Assembly: GCA_963921935.1 (NCBI GenBank)
Contig: OY998175.1
Location: 229,918,122 to 229,982,121, forward strand
Direction of reading: 5' to 3'
DNA length: 64,000 nucleotides
Source of the DNA: Galeruca laticollis
Lineage: Eukaryota > Arthropoda > Insecta > Coleoptera > Chrysomelidae
Shown: positions 46,530-58,600 of the stretch, in pieces
Layout of the letters: the number at the start of each line of letters is the position of its first letter
How positions within the stretch are numbered: the stretch's first letter is position 1
Translations under genes and position numbers: made by a program
The notes under the pieces: generated by a model
The model's database searches: none
Told to the model about the DNA's origin: nothing
What the model saw: only the letters and a program-made list of their open reading frames with translations

Positions 46530-48590
46530 CCCATTATATTGTGAAATTAACCATAGGGGGTTTCATAATGTGAAAAATTGAAAAAAAAATCAGTTGTATA
46601 AAATAAAGAATATTCCATATGGAAAAAGGGGCGAGGGGTGGTAAATCAAAATTGATAGAAAAATATACCATAAAGTGAAAAACCACCATTATAGTATGAT
46701 TTTTTGCATCAAAACTTGTATTGCTGTATCATTTCTCTCTTATATTTTTCAATACTTTGAATTTTTTGGCAAATTTACTTTTAAATTTTTGATTACCTTC
46801 CTATATTTATTAATATTTCGAAAACTAATGGAGGTGTAGGTTTCTACTCTATACCATTCGATAGAGGAAAGATGGGGCTGTATTTAAACTTAATTTTATT
46901 TCTGCAATTTTATATTTGTAACAATTATACAGAGTGAAAGTTGGAGGAAACATTTTTAGGACATACGTCACTTGAAAAAATTGTAGAGTCTATGCCTATG
47001 GAAACAAAATGACGAAATAAATAAAAATCGAAGCAAAAATAGCACTTATATTATAAAAAAATTAAATGGACTCTCCAATGACCACCTAGACAGAATTATT
47101 GGACATTGAAGTAGAAGAATTTTGAAAAAAAATTCCGCCTTCAAGGGAAAATGAAATTTCATGGAACAGTATTCTATAAAATGAAAAACTATCATGATTT
47201 TTGGATTTTTTGAATCAAAATACGTACAACTACATTATTTTTTATACATTTAATGATATTTTAAATTTTTTAGACCGAAGGGAAAATTTTTTTTCAAATG
47301 TTTATTGACCTACCCCCCTATATTTTTTAATAATTCAGAAACTATCAAAGATCTAGGTTTCTACCCTATATCATTCGATGGAGAAAAAATGGGCCTAAAT
47401 TATAGACTACATTTTATATATTCGATTTAATATTTGTGATCATTATACGGGGTGAAAATTAGAGGAAACATATTCATGACATAAAAAAAAATAAAAAAAT
47501 GTACAAACTACGCCTATGGAATCGAGACGACGAAATTCATAAAAATCGAAGCTAGAATAGCTGTAGTATTATAAAAAAATAAATGGACTCTCCAACTTCC
47601 ATCCCAACAAAATTATTGGACATCAAAGTTGAAGTTTGGAATTTTTTCCGCTTTTAATAGAAAATAAAATTTTATTGTTACGAAACAGCACACTAGTATA
47701 GTCCCTAAATCCGACTCTGTCTAAGCCAGGTATGAAAGTTAAAATTATGGCGGACGCGCAGTGTTTCTTAGAATTGTTTACGAATTGTGACTATCTTATC
47801 TTATCATTGTTCGTGTGACCAGTCATATCTAGAAAATGCCAGAAAGCCAATTGTTTTTGAGTAAGCCGCAATCTAGAATTATTTAGTGAAAAGGGCATTA
47901 ATATGTAAAGGACCGACCAGGAAGAGTTTAGTTCAGTTGATAATTTGATATCGTGAGATAAACACGTAAATAAGTGAATATAAATTAGTGAGCTGTTTAT
48001 ATAAATTAGTTTAAGTGAATATACTGTGTATATAAGTAGTGAATAGTATAGTGTTTAAATAAATTAGTAAGTTTAAAGTTTATCCCACCCGTTTATTACT
48101 GTTTAAATAAATTATAAAAACGTTACATTATTGAAAAGTTTTTCTATAAAATGAAAAACTACCATATGTTTTGGATTTTTCATATCAAAATATGTACAAC
48201 TACTTTATTTTTTCCATACTTTTAACGATATTTTAAATTTATTGGATAGAAAGCAAAAATTTTATTTTTGACTTACCCCCATATTTATTTTAATAATTCG
48301 GAAACTATTTAATATGTAGATTTCAACCTAATGCCATTCGATAGAGGAAAGATGGGGCTAAATTTTAGATTACATTTGATTTCCTTCCTTTTATATTTGT
48401 AACAATTATACAGGGTAAAAGTTAGAGGAAACAATTTTATAACATGCGCGTTATTTGAGAAAATTGTAGAGTCTACACTTATGGAAACGAAATGAAGAAA
48501 TTCATAAAAGTCGAAGCTAGAATAGCTGTAATATTATAAAAAATAGACTCTCCTACTACCACACCAGATTTATTGGACAGCAAAGTAAGT
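46530..48590 (+). repeat. Triplicated 500-bp unit
   Basis: Three collinear copies carry tataaaatgaaaaac, a ttttggattttt tract, gtacaactac, taataattcggaaacta, catttgatagagg-like ccattcgatagaggaaag, gggctaaatt, tttatatttgtaacaattat and gtagagtc. Anchors lie at about 46697, 47193 and 48163, so the period is 496 bp. It is 514 bp after subtracting the solo LTR in the third copy. No coding potential. Confidence 0.8.
47676..48127 (+). mobile_element. Solo LTR inside the triplicated repeat
   Basis: The 452-bp sequence begins TGTTACGAAAC and ends AACGTTACA. It is flanked by ttat on both sides (47672-47675, 48128-48131), a 4-bp target duplication typical of Ty3/Gypsy-type elements. No internal retroviral-type sequence is present, so it is a recombination product. 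It interrupts the third 500-bp unit. Confidence 0.8.
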
Positions 48591-48747
48591 TTTTATTAAA
48601 ATATTTAAAAAAAGTGTCACTAATAATATATAAATTAGTTTACCTAGAAAATAGGACACGGCGTTTTGGAACACCCTATAAACCGATATGAATGAAACTT
48701 CTCGTGTTAATTACTTAAAAACAAAATCAAAACACCAAATGAAAATG

Positions 48748-49407
48748 TCATTCTATTAAACCACAATTACAAATTATTATGTCGACGTAAGGTTTCCCGA
48801 TTGTCCTGCCGTAATCTTGAACTTTCAACAAATTTCCAAATCCCTTGACTATCCTACCAAAAACTACGTTTTTGTGGTCCAATTGCTCCATTTTCGTTAA
48901 CGTAATAATAAATTGGGAATTGTTATCTTTCGGAGGAACCCGTTTCATCGAAACCACTCCTAAAAAAATTGAACCGGTTTTAGCCTTCATGAACCTCATC
49001 AGTAGAACACCTACAAAAATAGATTCAAATTTGTTTTCACCTGCTTTTGTATGCTTCAAAACATGATTTTCTTCCGGAAAAGTTTTTCCGTATATAGAAG
49101 TTCCACCTCTTCCCGTTCCTAATGTTATATCACCCATTTCTAAAAACTGCCCTCGAACTATGCGATGTACCAAACAATTTTTGTAACTCAACATTTCTCC
49201 CTTACAAATCTCCATGAAATTTTGAACTGTGACAGGCACAAAATCGAAATAAAGTTGTATGACTACTTTACCCAAATATTCGCCGTCTCTAACTCTGAAC
49301 TCCAAAAAGCACCTGTAAAACAGTTCATGCAATTTAGAAAGAATTGCTTCACTTTTAAACAGAAATTTCAGATTAATGAATATAGAAAACTGAAGATTTT
49401 TCTCCAT
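48748..49407 (-). CDS. Cyclophilin-type peptidyl-prolyl isomerase domain, divergent
   Basis: The - strand frame of 219 codons contains CFLEFRVRDGEYLGKVVIQL, VHRIVRGQFLEMGDITLGTG, NNSQFIITLTKMEQLDHKNV and VVFGRIVKG. The segment 49040-48960 (81 nt, GTGAAA...TTTTTTTAG) is open but has intron ends. Removing it restores the standard HTKAG-VVSMKR junction, so the protein is probably about 192 residues. The domain begins near residue 33 (CFLEF), right after an acceptor-like tttacag at 49313, so the true 5' exon may be unidentified. Against human CypA numbering, Arg55 is kept. Phe60, Gln63, Trp121 and His126 appear replaced by Gln, Glu, Gln and Asn. Isomerase activity is therefore doubtful; it may be a binding module or a decaying copy. 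Confidence 0.75.
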   Translation of the reverse strand: MEKNLQFSIFINLKFLFKSEAILSKLHELFYRCFLEFRVRDGEYLGKVVIQLYFDFVPVTVQNFMEICKGEMLSYKNCLVHRIVRGQFLEMGDITLGTGRGGTSIYGKTFPEENHVLKHTKAGENKFESIFVGVLLMRFMKAKTGSIFLGVVSMKRVPPKDNNSQFIITLTKMEQLDHKNVVFGRIVKGFGNLLKVQDYGRTIGKPYVDIIICNCGLIE

Positions 49408-49846
49408 TGGACAGGTATCAGACCGTGAGTAAACCGAATCCGTTTATACCTAAGTTTAGAAGTCTAAAAGCAATTGCACTGAAATTTCCAGTTTATCCAA
49501 GTAATGGTACAGAATCGGTGTAGTACACTTACTATTATTGGAATTCTATGTCAGCTGTCAGTATAAAGTTATAGTTCTATGCCAAATTCTGTGTTAGTTG
49601 TCAACCGTTCCGTGTTAGCTGTCAGCTGTTTCATAAACCTAGCCTGCTCTTTTTAAAATGAAACTAAACGTTTCCCGAACTAGTGTAAAGATTTGATCCA
49701 AAAAGAACAGGCCTACAATAACATTCAATTCCATGTAATAACGGTTCTAAATCGTTGTATATTACCTACTACCTTGCTACTCTGTTTCTATTTATATAAA
49801 AAACGCTTGATTTGAAATAAATGTATTAAAAATATCGGCAATAATA

Positions 49847-50316
49847 GGTGCGTTCTTTTTGACTGAGATCTCAGTTAATCTCAGCTCACATCAGTAATGT
49901 GAGCGTTCTTTTTGTTTTAATCACTTTAAGTGAGCTGAGATTTTTCCTCCCCCTTCACCGATGCTGAATGTGTTGTAAGGGGGTATCAGTTGGAATTGAG
50001 TCGGAAATAAAGTGGAAGGGATGAAGAAATATTTGATTTGCTTGGTTTATTTGTAGTTTTAACCAAGGTTATCTGAGGTTTTAACCATTGACATATAAAT
50101 AATAAACACACAAAATCTATTTTTCTTTTGTTACAAATTATAGATACATTAATTAACATTATTACATGCTGATACGAATCTGTCGTATAGCTTAAATCTA
50201 TCGACAGGACGCGCGCTTCAATTGAGATGTCGTTCTTTTTGGTGCTTACTCACATCACTTTATCTCAGATCACCTTAACTGAAGTGATCTGAGATCTCAG
50301 TCAAAAAGAACGCACC
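49847..50316. mobile_element. MITE 1 (28-bp terminal inverted repeats)
   Basis: The ends ggtgcgttctttttgactga... and the exact reverse complement ...tcagtcaaaaagaacgcacc match over 28 bp. The flanks caataata and aaataata match at 7 of 8 positions, consistent with an 8-bp target duplication. It is 470 bp with no coding capacity. Confidence 0.87.
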
Positions 50317-50473
50317 AAATAATATAAAACTTTTCGTTAGTTCGATGTTATGTCTAATCCCGTGTCAGTTGTCAACGGTTCTATGTCAAGCGTAACTGTT
50401 TCATGAAACATCGAATTGTGACTCTATTTGTATTAAAAACGTTTGATTTGAGATGAATATTTTCGTCAAAGAT

Positions 50474-50922
50474 GGGTGCGTTCACCCGACGTCAATAGTT
50501 GAGTAAGCGAACACGTTCAGCCGACCCGTCGACTAAGCGCTGGATGTCAGCAGCTGTCAATTTCTTGAAGCGGAATTTCTTTCTGCTTTTCAACTAATCT
50601 TTTGCTTAGACATGCGCAGTACTTATTTGTTTTGACATTTTACAAATGGTTCATGACCTTTTTGTTAATTTGTTTTGCTTTTGTGTGTTAAAGTATATTA
50701 ACTATGGATATAAGTTTATTCGATTTGGTATTAAATGAGGAATGTGAATGTTCTCCATTCTAAATTGAGGTTATGTGATATGTCAATCTAAAAGCTGTTA
50801 AAACGTCAAACAATAACGCTGTAATTCAACAATGGGTTCACCTATGTTTTATGAGCTAACTCATATTACCACTGAGCTGTTGAGAGTTTTAATTCAGCTG
50901 CTTAAGTCGGGTGAACGCACCC
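50474..50922. mobile_element. MITE 2 (17-bp terminal inverted repeats)
   Basis: The ends gggtgcgttcacccgac and gtcgggtgaacgcaccc are perfect reverse complements. The element is 449 bp. The flanks aaagat and aatgat are similar, but a clean target duplication is not visible. It carries internal tgagctaactca-like palindromes and no coding capacity. Confidence 0.83.
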
Positions 50923-51034
50923 AATGATAGAAAACTTTTTGTCCGTTCGATTTTACGTCAAATTCCGTGTCAGCTGTCAACCATTATGAGTTAAGTGTAA
51001 CTGTTCCATGAAACATAGAATTGTGACTCTATTG

Positions 51035-51270
51035 CCCGATGTCACCAACCAGTTCCTAAAGTTAGGTAATACCTAATTAGGATTTTGGAATTTCTAAATG
51101 CAATTTACGTTTAACGAAGTGCTAAGAAACACCTAAGAATGATAGGAAATATCTAATATTATAACTTTTAGGTATTGCCTAGCGCGTAGTGAAAACGTAA
51201 ATTGGATTTAAAAATTCCAAAATCTGATGTAGGTATTACCTAACTTTAGGAAATGGTTGGTGAAATCGGG
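51035..51270. mobile_element. MITE 3 (long inverted repeats, about 75 bp)
   Basis: The left arm from cccgatgtcaccaaccagtt through ttaggtaatacctaat and attttggaatttctaaat reads as the reverse complement of the right arm ending aaccatttcc...gaaatcggg, with scattered mismatches. The 236-bp element is almost entirely foldback. Confidence 0.83.
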
Positions 51271-51275
51271 CGTAT

Positions 51276-51608
51276 GGGTACGTTCCACTTATATAATAAT
51301 TTTTGGTGCAGTTTGGTGTAAATATTTCGCATAGCCCGGGGTACAATTTAATTAATCATGCATTCCCGTGAATTTATGGTTGCGTTTTTGAAAAAACGAA
51401 TGAGACTATCGTCATGTTGGAATTGCCGACAAGTTTTGATGAAAGTCCACTCAGACCCACCAATTTGTATGAGCGAAGGGGGCGAGACGCGGTCGCAAAC
51501 AGTGAGATCATTTATGACGTTGAACGACCGCTTGCGACGACAACGGGCCTTAAGTGGAACGATAAAGTGGATGTTGCGATCGTTGTGGGCTTTAAGTGGA
51601 ACGTACCC
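51276..51608. mobile_element. MITE 4 (16-bp terminal inverted repeats)
   Basis: The ends gggtacgttccactta and taagtggaacgtaccc are perfect reverse complements. It is 333 bp and starts five bases after MITE 3. A second copy of ttaagtggaacg lies just inside the right end (51550). No target duplication is evident. Confidence 0.8.
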
Positions 51609-51689
51609 TAGGTAGTTTATCACATGTATGGTTGATCAAATCTATTTGTATTCTGTACTGTCATGTCAATTGTTAGTATTCATATTATA

Positions 51690-52460
51690 TACGATAGTTA
51701 CAATTGTTCATTTGACAAACAGGATATATAACTAACAGTTTTGAAAGGAATAGACGATTCGTGTTAAGCGATACGCCCTTTTTTGCGGATGGTGTATGAA
51801 CCGAGCTAAAAGTAATTGCGCTGCTATTTTCTTTGTTGTTTTTTATGAAAAAAACATAGGGCCTCACTTGTGTTTTTAATTTTTTTGTGTCTAACCTGTT
51901 TGTTAGAGATGTTTTAAATGAACCAGTACTGCTGCGATCTCCAGGTTCATCGTGGAACAAGCGAAATCTGAATTTAAGTTTTTATCTTTTCCCGAAAGCA
52001 GGAAAATCTGAGGTTTTTGTGGAAACTTAGCTTGGATCCAAGTAACTAATTGATAGAAGATTGTTGTGGATAAGAAGATTGAAAACCGTAAAAATTGTAT
52101 CAAATACGACGAAAGTGTGCTCATTTTCTTGAAAGTGATTTTTTGAAGAAAGGTAAAAGTGTACTATGATTGAAATCCTTTTTATTCCATTAATTTTTTT
52201 TTAGTTGGAGTAAAACGCGAAACATTAAAATCATTTGTTGTGCCGTCCCAGAATCTGCCACTAGTCATGTGGTACATCGCCAGTAGGACCGTCATCCAGA
52301 GCTCTTCGAAAAAAAACGAGAAGAAGAGTGCTCAACAAAAGTTGGCCCCACTTATGAACCAATGGATGTAATTATTGAGGATCAACAAGAGGACACTTTT
52401 ATCATAGATTTTGAGGACCAAGAAGCATCAGAAGCCTTACTAAATTTATTTTAATACAAA
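51690..52460. other. Unassigned coding-like stretch
   Basis: On -, a frame starting MSTLSSYLIQFLRFSIFLST (52124) encodes a hydrophobic segment. An overlapping frame continues with DEPGDRSSTGSFKTSLTNRL. On +, after an acceptor-like tttttttag at 52205, one frame reads RHPELFEKKREEECSTKVG, continues with EPMDVIIEDQQED and ends EALLNLF then TAA at 52454. None is recognised. They may be exons of a small gene, or decayed transposon protein, lying between repeat copies. Confidence 0.3.
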
Positions 52461-52808
52461 TGTTACTTGAAAAATATTTAACAAACACCTATTTTATAAT
52501 ACACACAAAAGTAAATAATAGTACTTAGCTAGCTTTCAACTGTCATTGTCATGGCGCTGCGATCTTAACCGGAGTTGTCTATATTATGAAAAATATCGAC
52601 AAAAATAATAGAAAACTTTTTGTTCGTTCGGTATTACGTCAAATTCCGTGTCAGCTGTCAACCGTTATGTGTCAGCTGTAACTGTTTCATGAAAAATTCA
52701 ATTGTATTAAAAATGAACGCATAATTAGAAATATCGTCAAATAATATGGAAATGATAAAAAATTAAATAAATCTGCTAATAAAATGGATTTATAAAGTAT
52801 TACCAGAC

Positions 52809-53566
52809 TTACTTGTGTCGAATTGATACTACATCTTGCGGTAAACTCAATCCGCTACTTATAGATGGTTGTGATCTTAAAATGGCGTCGTGATCTACAG
52901 CCGTAGTAATCGTTAAAGGAAATTTACAGCTGTGGGACATATTTTGCACGATTTTCTCCCAACGTTTATCCATTTCTTTTTTAGAATAATAAGATTCCTA
53001 TGTTAAAAAATCGGTATTATCGACTTCTTTTCAGGATAAACAAATTCTCTTACCGAATTAATCAACTTATCGTATAATAACTTATTTTCTTGATCGTTCT
53101 TTTTCATTTTTCTCACGTAACTCGTCCAATCGTCTTTCCTACAATACGCCCAAGGATTGTAGCAATCTACCCATCCCTAAAATTTACGATAACCTGAGTA
53201 GTAGTTGTTTTTAAAACGTTAAAACTCTTAAATTACCCCGTTTCTGTTGATCAAATTAATTTTATACAACAAATGCTTGTTCTCTTTATCTATCATTTCG
53301 GATTGGTGAACATCTTCGGCTATTTTACGTAATGGGAGTAAACGGTGAGGATTTATGGGCATCGGAGTCGTATCGGTTGCACTACGGATGTAAAACAACT
53401 TGAAATACGATTTAATTAACTTTCGATTATACCCTGTACTTACTCGGAATCGGTGGCAGTTGTACGTGTGTAAATCGTTCAGATTCTTTTCGATCGTTAC
53501 AGATCCTGGGAGATAACGGAAATTTTTCGTCGGTTTAAATACTTTTCGATTTTTTCCCTTGTTCAT
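52809..53566 (-). CDS. CFAP97/hemingway-domain protein
   Basis: Four exons are joined as 53566-53444, 53398-53237, 53176-53054 and 52997-52809. All are GT-AG and phase 0, giving 198 residues. The signature of the CFAP97/hemingway domain is in exon 2: INPHRLLPLRKIAEDVHQSE followed by MIDKENKHLLYKINLINRNG. This corresponds to the P-x-L...E-R-x-x-I-x-x-x-N-x-x-L-L-x-K pattern of CFAP97D proteins. The exon 3 segment GWVDCYNPWAYCRKDDW and the C-terminus are not diagnostic. Family members act in cilia and sperm flagella (hemingway in flies). The gene lies 101 bp downstream of the BLOC1S3-like gene on the same strand. Introns are 45-57 bp. Confidence 0.7.
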
Positions 53567-53667
53567 CTTTCGATTCTCTCACTTACGCAATTTAACGCAC
53601 ATATATATTTATTTTGACATTTATGTGTCAAAAACAATTGATAAACACACTAAATCCAAAACATATA

Positions 53668-54282
53668 TTACAATTTTTCATTTACAATAACATTCGATAA
53701 AAAATTAGATGATAACAATGAATGTAATTTACTTTTTATAGTCAACGAGTTGATGCTTAAAGTTTTAAGTGAAGTTACAGCGTTTTGTAACGTTATCTGA
53801 GACCTAAGTAAATTCTGATCAACTGAACTCAACGTTTTCCCAGCTTCGTTGATCGGAAGCTGGCACACATTATCAAAACATGTCTTCAATTGTTCGTTTT
53901 GTTCCCCTGAAATATGTAACGTAAAAATAAACTTGAATATACTATTTTATGAATACTCACGTAACTTTTGGTGAAATAAAGAATCATATTTAACTTCTTT
54001 TCGATACAAATCAGAAGTGGTACTACTATTGTTGATATCTGTAACATATTTCTGTACAATATAAGCGTGATTAATTTAGCGATCTTACCGTTATCTGATT
54101 CTGAATCTTCTCCGGTTATTACTGCTCCTTGCACTGATTTTGTTAAAGAATCGACCTAAGCAACACGAAATGTAGAATAGTTACGTTACAAATATTTAAA
54201 AAGTACATACATTTGTTGAAGGCGAATCATCCTCGCTATCAGTTTCTGAAGCCTCGCCACTTATCATTAAAGGTTTACTCAT
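53668..54282 (-). CDS. BLOC-1 subunit 3-like protein
   Basis: Four exons are joined as 54282-54211, 54155-54089, 54038-53961 and 53906-53668. Phases are consistent, giving 151 residues. The N-terminus has MISGEASETDSEDDS and a second VITGEDSESDN, matching the doubled GEA-x-ETDSE motif of BLOC1S3. The remainder is a helical region with heptad-like leucines (LLRSQITLQNAVTSLKTLSI), as expected for a BLOC-1 coiled-coil subunit. BLOC-1 works in biogenesis of lysosome-related organelles such as pigment granules. Exon 3 has two possible acceptors; the one used (gttacag at 54039) keeps the frame. Assignment rests on short motifs and size. Confidence 0.65.
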
Positions 54283-55672
54283 ACTTAAATATACAACAAT
54301 TTACTAATAATTACTTATAAAGTACAATAATTTGTAGTTTTTAATTTTATTATTATAAACAATGATAACCTCAAATTTCTTCTTTTTTTCCCGATCTTAT
54401 CAACTACTTAAGGATATATAGAGGGTGATATATGAAGAATTTATAAATTGTATATTTTATAAGATTGTAATAATATAGATATAGATTCGTCTCATTTAGA
54501 TAGTTATAAAGTTTGTTTCATAATCCTGTAATAATATGGATGTAAATTCGACTTATCTAGATAGTTGTAAGGTTTTTTCACAATCTTGATATACAATTTT
54601 CCCTAAAAAAATTAAACGTTATACTTTTTAATAATGGAATATTCTGTTGTATGTATCCTACATTATTCAATTTTATTATAATTATACTGTAATAACCTTG
54701 TTTATATATACGGAGCGTAGCATTATATATAAATAATGGTAATTAATAGGTAGGTGTTATCCATTGAAAATATTTGCTCATAGTATGCAACCAATTATAC
54801 GCTTGTGTATTTTGCCTGAACTAGTGCAACTTGCTCACTTATGAAGAACCTTATTTAAAGTTGAATAATAATGCATTTTGCTCACGATTGAGAAAGAATC
54901 TTGTTTAGCACACGTAAGAATGACTTTTTCTCACTTGCCGAATTGTCGCATTCGCTTAGCTCATGCGGTCAATTTCTGGATACGTGAGAAAAAGACATAC
55001 TTTCCTCACTCATGCTAAAAATAGCTATTAAACAGTTTGTAGTTGCGTATTGGGTATAATTCTAGATATTTTCGTTGATAGAAAAAGTTTCTCTATTTAA
55101 ATCATCCTGTATTTAAATCAACGTTTACATTTTTGATTTTTTGACTTTGACAACTAGTTGAGTCAGCTGATGGAAGTTCGTTTGGTATTAATTTTCTTCT
55201 AGATACCAAAAGTTTCTTATTGTTTTACATTTTAATATTATGTACAATGAATAACGTATTCAATTTCTAATAATTAATAGTGAATAATTTCTATATAATA
55301 ATATTTTTTATAGAAATTATGATTTGACGTATATTGACAGATACCAAACGAACGTAACCTTTCTTTTTTAGTTTTGTTATGGTCCCATTTTAATTAACAT
55401 TTTTACAGTTTTAAATGAATATCCTTGTACGTACGTTTTATATGTAAAAATAATTAGTGGTTATAAATTAATTAATGTAACATCAACAAACGAACTTTAT
55501 CTTGTTTACGTATTGAAATTCTGTGAAGTGTCTCTCGAGTATTAAAATAAAATCGTTATAAAAATGTTATCGTTACTTAACTAGTGATAATAGTACGTAA
55601 ATATGTAAATATATTAACGTTTAGTGTTGAAAACTCGACAATAAACTATGTAAACTAAAAACCGTGCTTAAT
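54283..55672. other. AT-rich spacer between BLOC1S3-like and adaptor genes
   Basis: Shows a duplicated ataatatggat/agatagttataa segment (54470-54580) and a loose foldback (gactttttctcac near 54921 against gtgagaaaaagac near 54985). The adaptor gene's promoter must lie in the last part, because the two genes are divergent, but no TATA box or initiator stands out. Confidence 0.45.
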
Positions 55673-58600
55673 ATGTGGATAATAATATTGTCATGGTGTA
55701 CTGGTGTTACGTTCGTAATGATTTTAGTATTATGCATCTGTTGGAGGAAGAAAACAGTACCGTAAGTACCAGTATATTAAATAACGATGTAGTTAATACA
55801 TTTATTTCGTATTGGTGTTAAAGGGAAGATTGGCACGGGTTAGATGGTATGGTAACCCAAAAGAACCCCGACGAAAACGTAAATCATCTTCCTTCGGGAA
55901 CTACTTGTACCGTAGACAGTATAAATTCGACTGGAGACTCGTCTAATTTAAGTAAAAGGTGATATTTCGTTCTCATATTCGCATTTTTGTTTACTTTATA
56001 AAATTTGCAGGAATCTTACGAATTCTAGAAGGAGCTTACCGGATATACCGTCCGAGCAAGGTACGAATGTAAATTGGGACCCTACGGATAATTCTTCCGA
56101 ACATTACGCCACTGTAGGTCAATATCCCAACTCAGGTAGATCTATTATTGATTAATTCAAAATATATCATCAAAAAATACGTTTTTTCTACAGGTAAACG
56201 ACATACGTTACCGAATGGGATCGATCAAAGACCTAGCGTATCACAACACAGTTCTATTAGTCAAAACGACGAAAATTTCTCCCCTTACGAGAGGGTTAAA
56301 TACGATAAAATCAAATCTACTGAACACCCGTATGCCCAGCTACAACCTAACATGTCTAGACAATCAGAACCCGAAGAAAATCATGCAACTTCAGAAGAAC
56401 GAATCAATTTATTGCGGTAATTTCATTATTTCAGGAATGCTTCTTGTATTTATTATCAAATTTTTTCAGGATTGACACGAATCCAACAGAGGAACCTTCT
56501 TCACCCGTTAGATCGCGTAGATCTTCTTCTCACAGTCCGGTTTTGGATATACCTGCAGCTTCGGCTGTCGCTGGAGTAGTCGCTGCGAGTCCTGAACTAC
56601 CTTATATGACCCCACCGGTGACCCAAGCGAATTTTAGCGGAGATTCGCAAGATTCTTCGAGTAAGTACGACTAATATCCCTTTAAAAAGGTTATATTTTC
56701 GTTATGATCGTTTCTAGAAGGGTATACGAGCATTAGCGTGAGGGAACCTTTGGCTAACATCATCGCCCAAACCAACGAGATGAAACAAGCTAAAGTGGAA
56801 TCGGTTTACCCGCATTATTCTACAGTTTCCGACGATTCTGGTTCGTATGATGTGTTTTTTTTGCGGAATTGTTCATTTTTTTTCGTTTTAGATGATGTTT
56901 ATACCACGATACCGGATCCGAATAATCCGAGCGAAACATACGCTAGGATACCGCCGTTGCCTATTACCGTCGAAGTCGAAGTGAACCCGCCGCCGCCGGC
57001 GCATTTGCAAATTCAACAAGTCGACGTTTGTGATGAGTTTTATGAAGCTGCACCTCAACCGCCCCCCGTAGATAGCTTGAAGCACGTTATGGCGCAGAAT
57101 CAAACTAAAAGTCACACACATTCCAGGCAAGGTATGTAAATGTGTCGTTATGGAGCTTAAAATGGTTTTTTTGGAATTGATTATGGGAAAAATTAACAAA
57201 AAAGTTGATTTTTGACTCAATAGGGCCTAAAATTGCATTTTCCCCCATTTTATAAATTTGGGGGTTACTCGGGGTTCCATTTTGAGACTATTTAAATTAA
57301 ATTTATGGGTAAATGATAAACTTTACAATTTCTACATTGAATTTTTTCGAAAAAAGGGGTTTTTATATAATAAATAACAAAAGAATGAATTTTTGACAGT
57401 CAATTTCGTTTAAAATTTTGTTTTTTCGTTAAAAATAGGTTTAAAACCACTTAATTTCATGTTTATAAAATTTGGGAGTTCCTCGGGGTACTGTTTTGAG
57501 GCCGTTTCACTTTATGCATAAATAATGAAATTTCTAATTTCTACATTTAATTTTTTTGAAAAAATGCTTACTTATCCAATAAAGACCAAAAAAATGAAAT
57601 TTTCACTGTCAATTTTGCATACATTTTTTTGCTAGAAAATGATTTAAAATTGTTAAATTTCGTATTTGAAAAATTTGGGAGTTCCACGGGGTTCTGTTTA
57701 GAGCCCGGCTCGATTCGCTTTATGCGTAAATGATGTAATTTCTAATTTCTACATAATTTTTTTTATATAATGTATAACCAAAAAAATTAATTTTGACTGT
57801 TAGTTTTGCCTAAAATTTCGTTTTTTGTTAAATAATGATTTAAAACTGTTAAATTTCGCGTTTGAAAAATTTGAGAGTTCCACATTGTTTAGTTTTGAGA
57901 CCGTTTTGATTCACTCTATGCGTAAATGAAGAAACTTCTAATTTCTTCATTAAATTCTTTTAAAAACCGGTTTTTTATATATAATTAACCAAAAAAATCA
58001 ATTTTCTACTGTCAATTTTGCCGAAAATTGCATTTTTTGTTGAAAAATGATTTACAACTGTTGAATTTTGCTCTTGAAAAATTTGGGAGTTCCATAGGGT
58101 TCAGTTTTGAGGACGTTTCTTTTCACTTTATACGTGAATGATGAAATTTCTAATTTCTACATGAAATTTAAAAAAAAAATGGTTTTTATATAATAACCAA
58201 AAAAAATCAATTTTGGATTCTCAATTTCGTCTTAAATTGCATTTTTTGTCAAAAAATTAATTAAAACTGTTAGATTTCGTGTTTCAAAAACTTGGGTGTT
58301 CTACAGGGTTCAGTTTTGAGGCCGTTTCCATTCACTTTATGCGTAAATGGTGAAATTTCTAGTTTCTACATTTAATTTTTTTGCAAAAATGCTTATTTAT
58401 CCAATAAAGAACCAAAAAAATCAAATGGTTTTTATATAATAAATAACCAAAAAAGCAATTTTTCACTGTCAATTGTGTTTTTTTGGTTATAAAGTGGTTT
58501 AAAACCATTAATTTCGTTTTTAAAAAATTTGAGAGTTCCTTGAGGTTCTGTTTTGAGGCCGTTTCGGTTCACTTTAAGCGTACATTTTAAAATCTGTCAC

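Larger units (their letters stand above)
49560..52745 (+). repeat. About 130-bp repeat unit, four copies split by MITEs
   Basis: Copies lie at about 49560-49846, 50317-50473, 50923-51034 and 52600-52745. Each contains agaaaactttttgttcgttc, tacgtcaaattccgtgtcag, ctgtcaaccgttatg, taactgtttcatgaaac and, in most, gaattgtgactctatt and aaatatcgtcaaataat. Removing the intervening elements would leave a tandem array. Confidence 0.75.

Noticed and set aside
51276..51608. Overlapping frames inside MITE 4 (51348-51623)
   Set aside because: They coincide exactly with the inverted-repeat element and read on both strands, as expected from its foldback structure.
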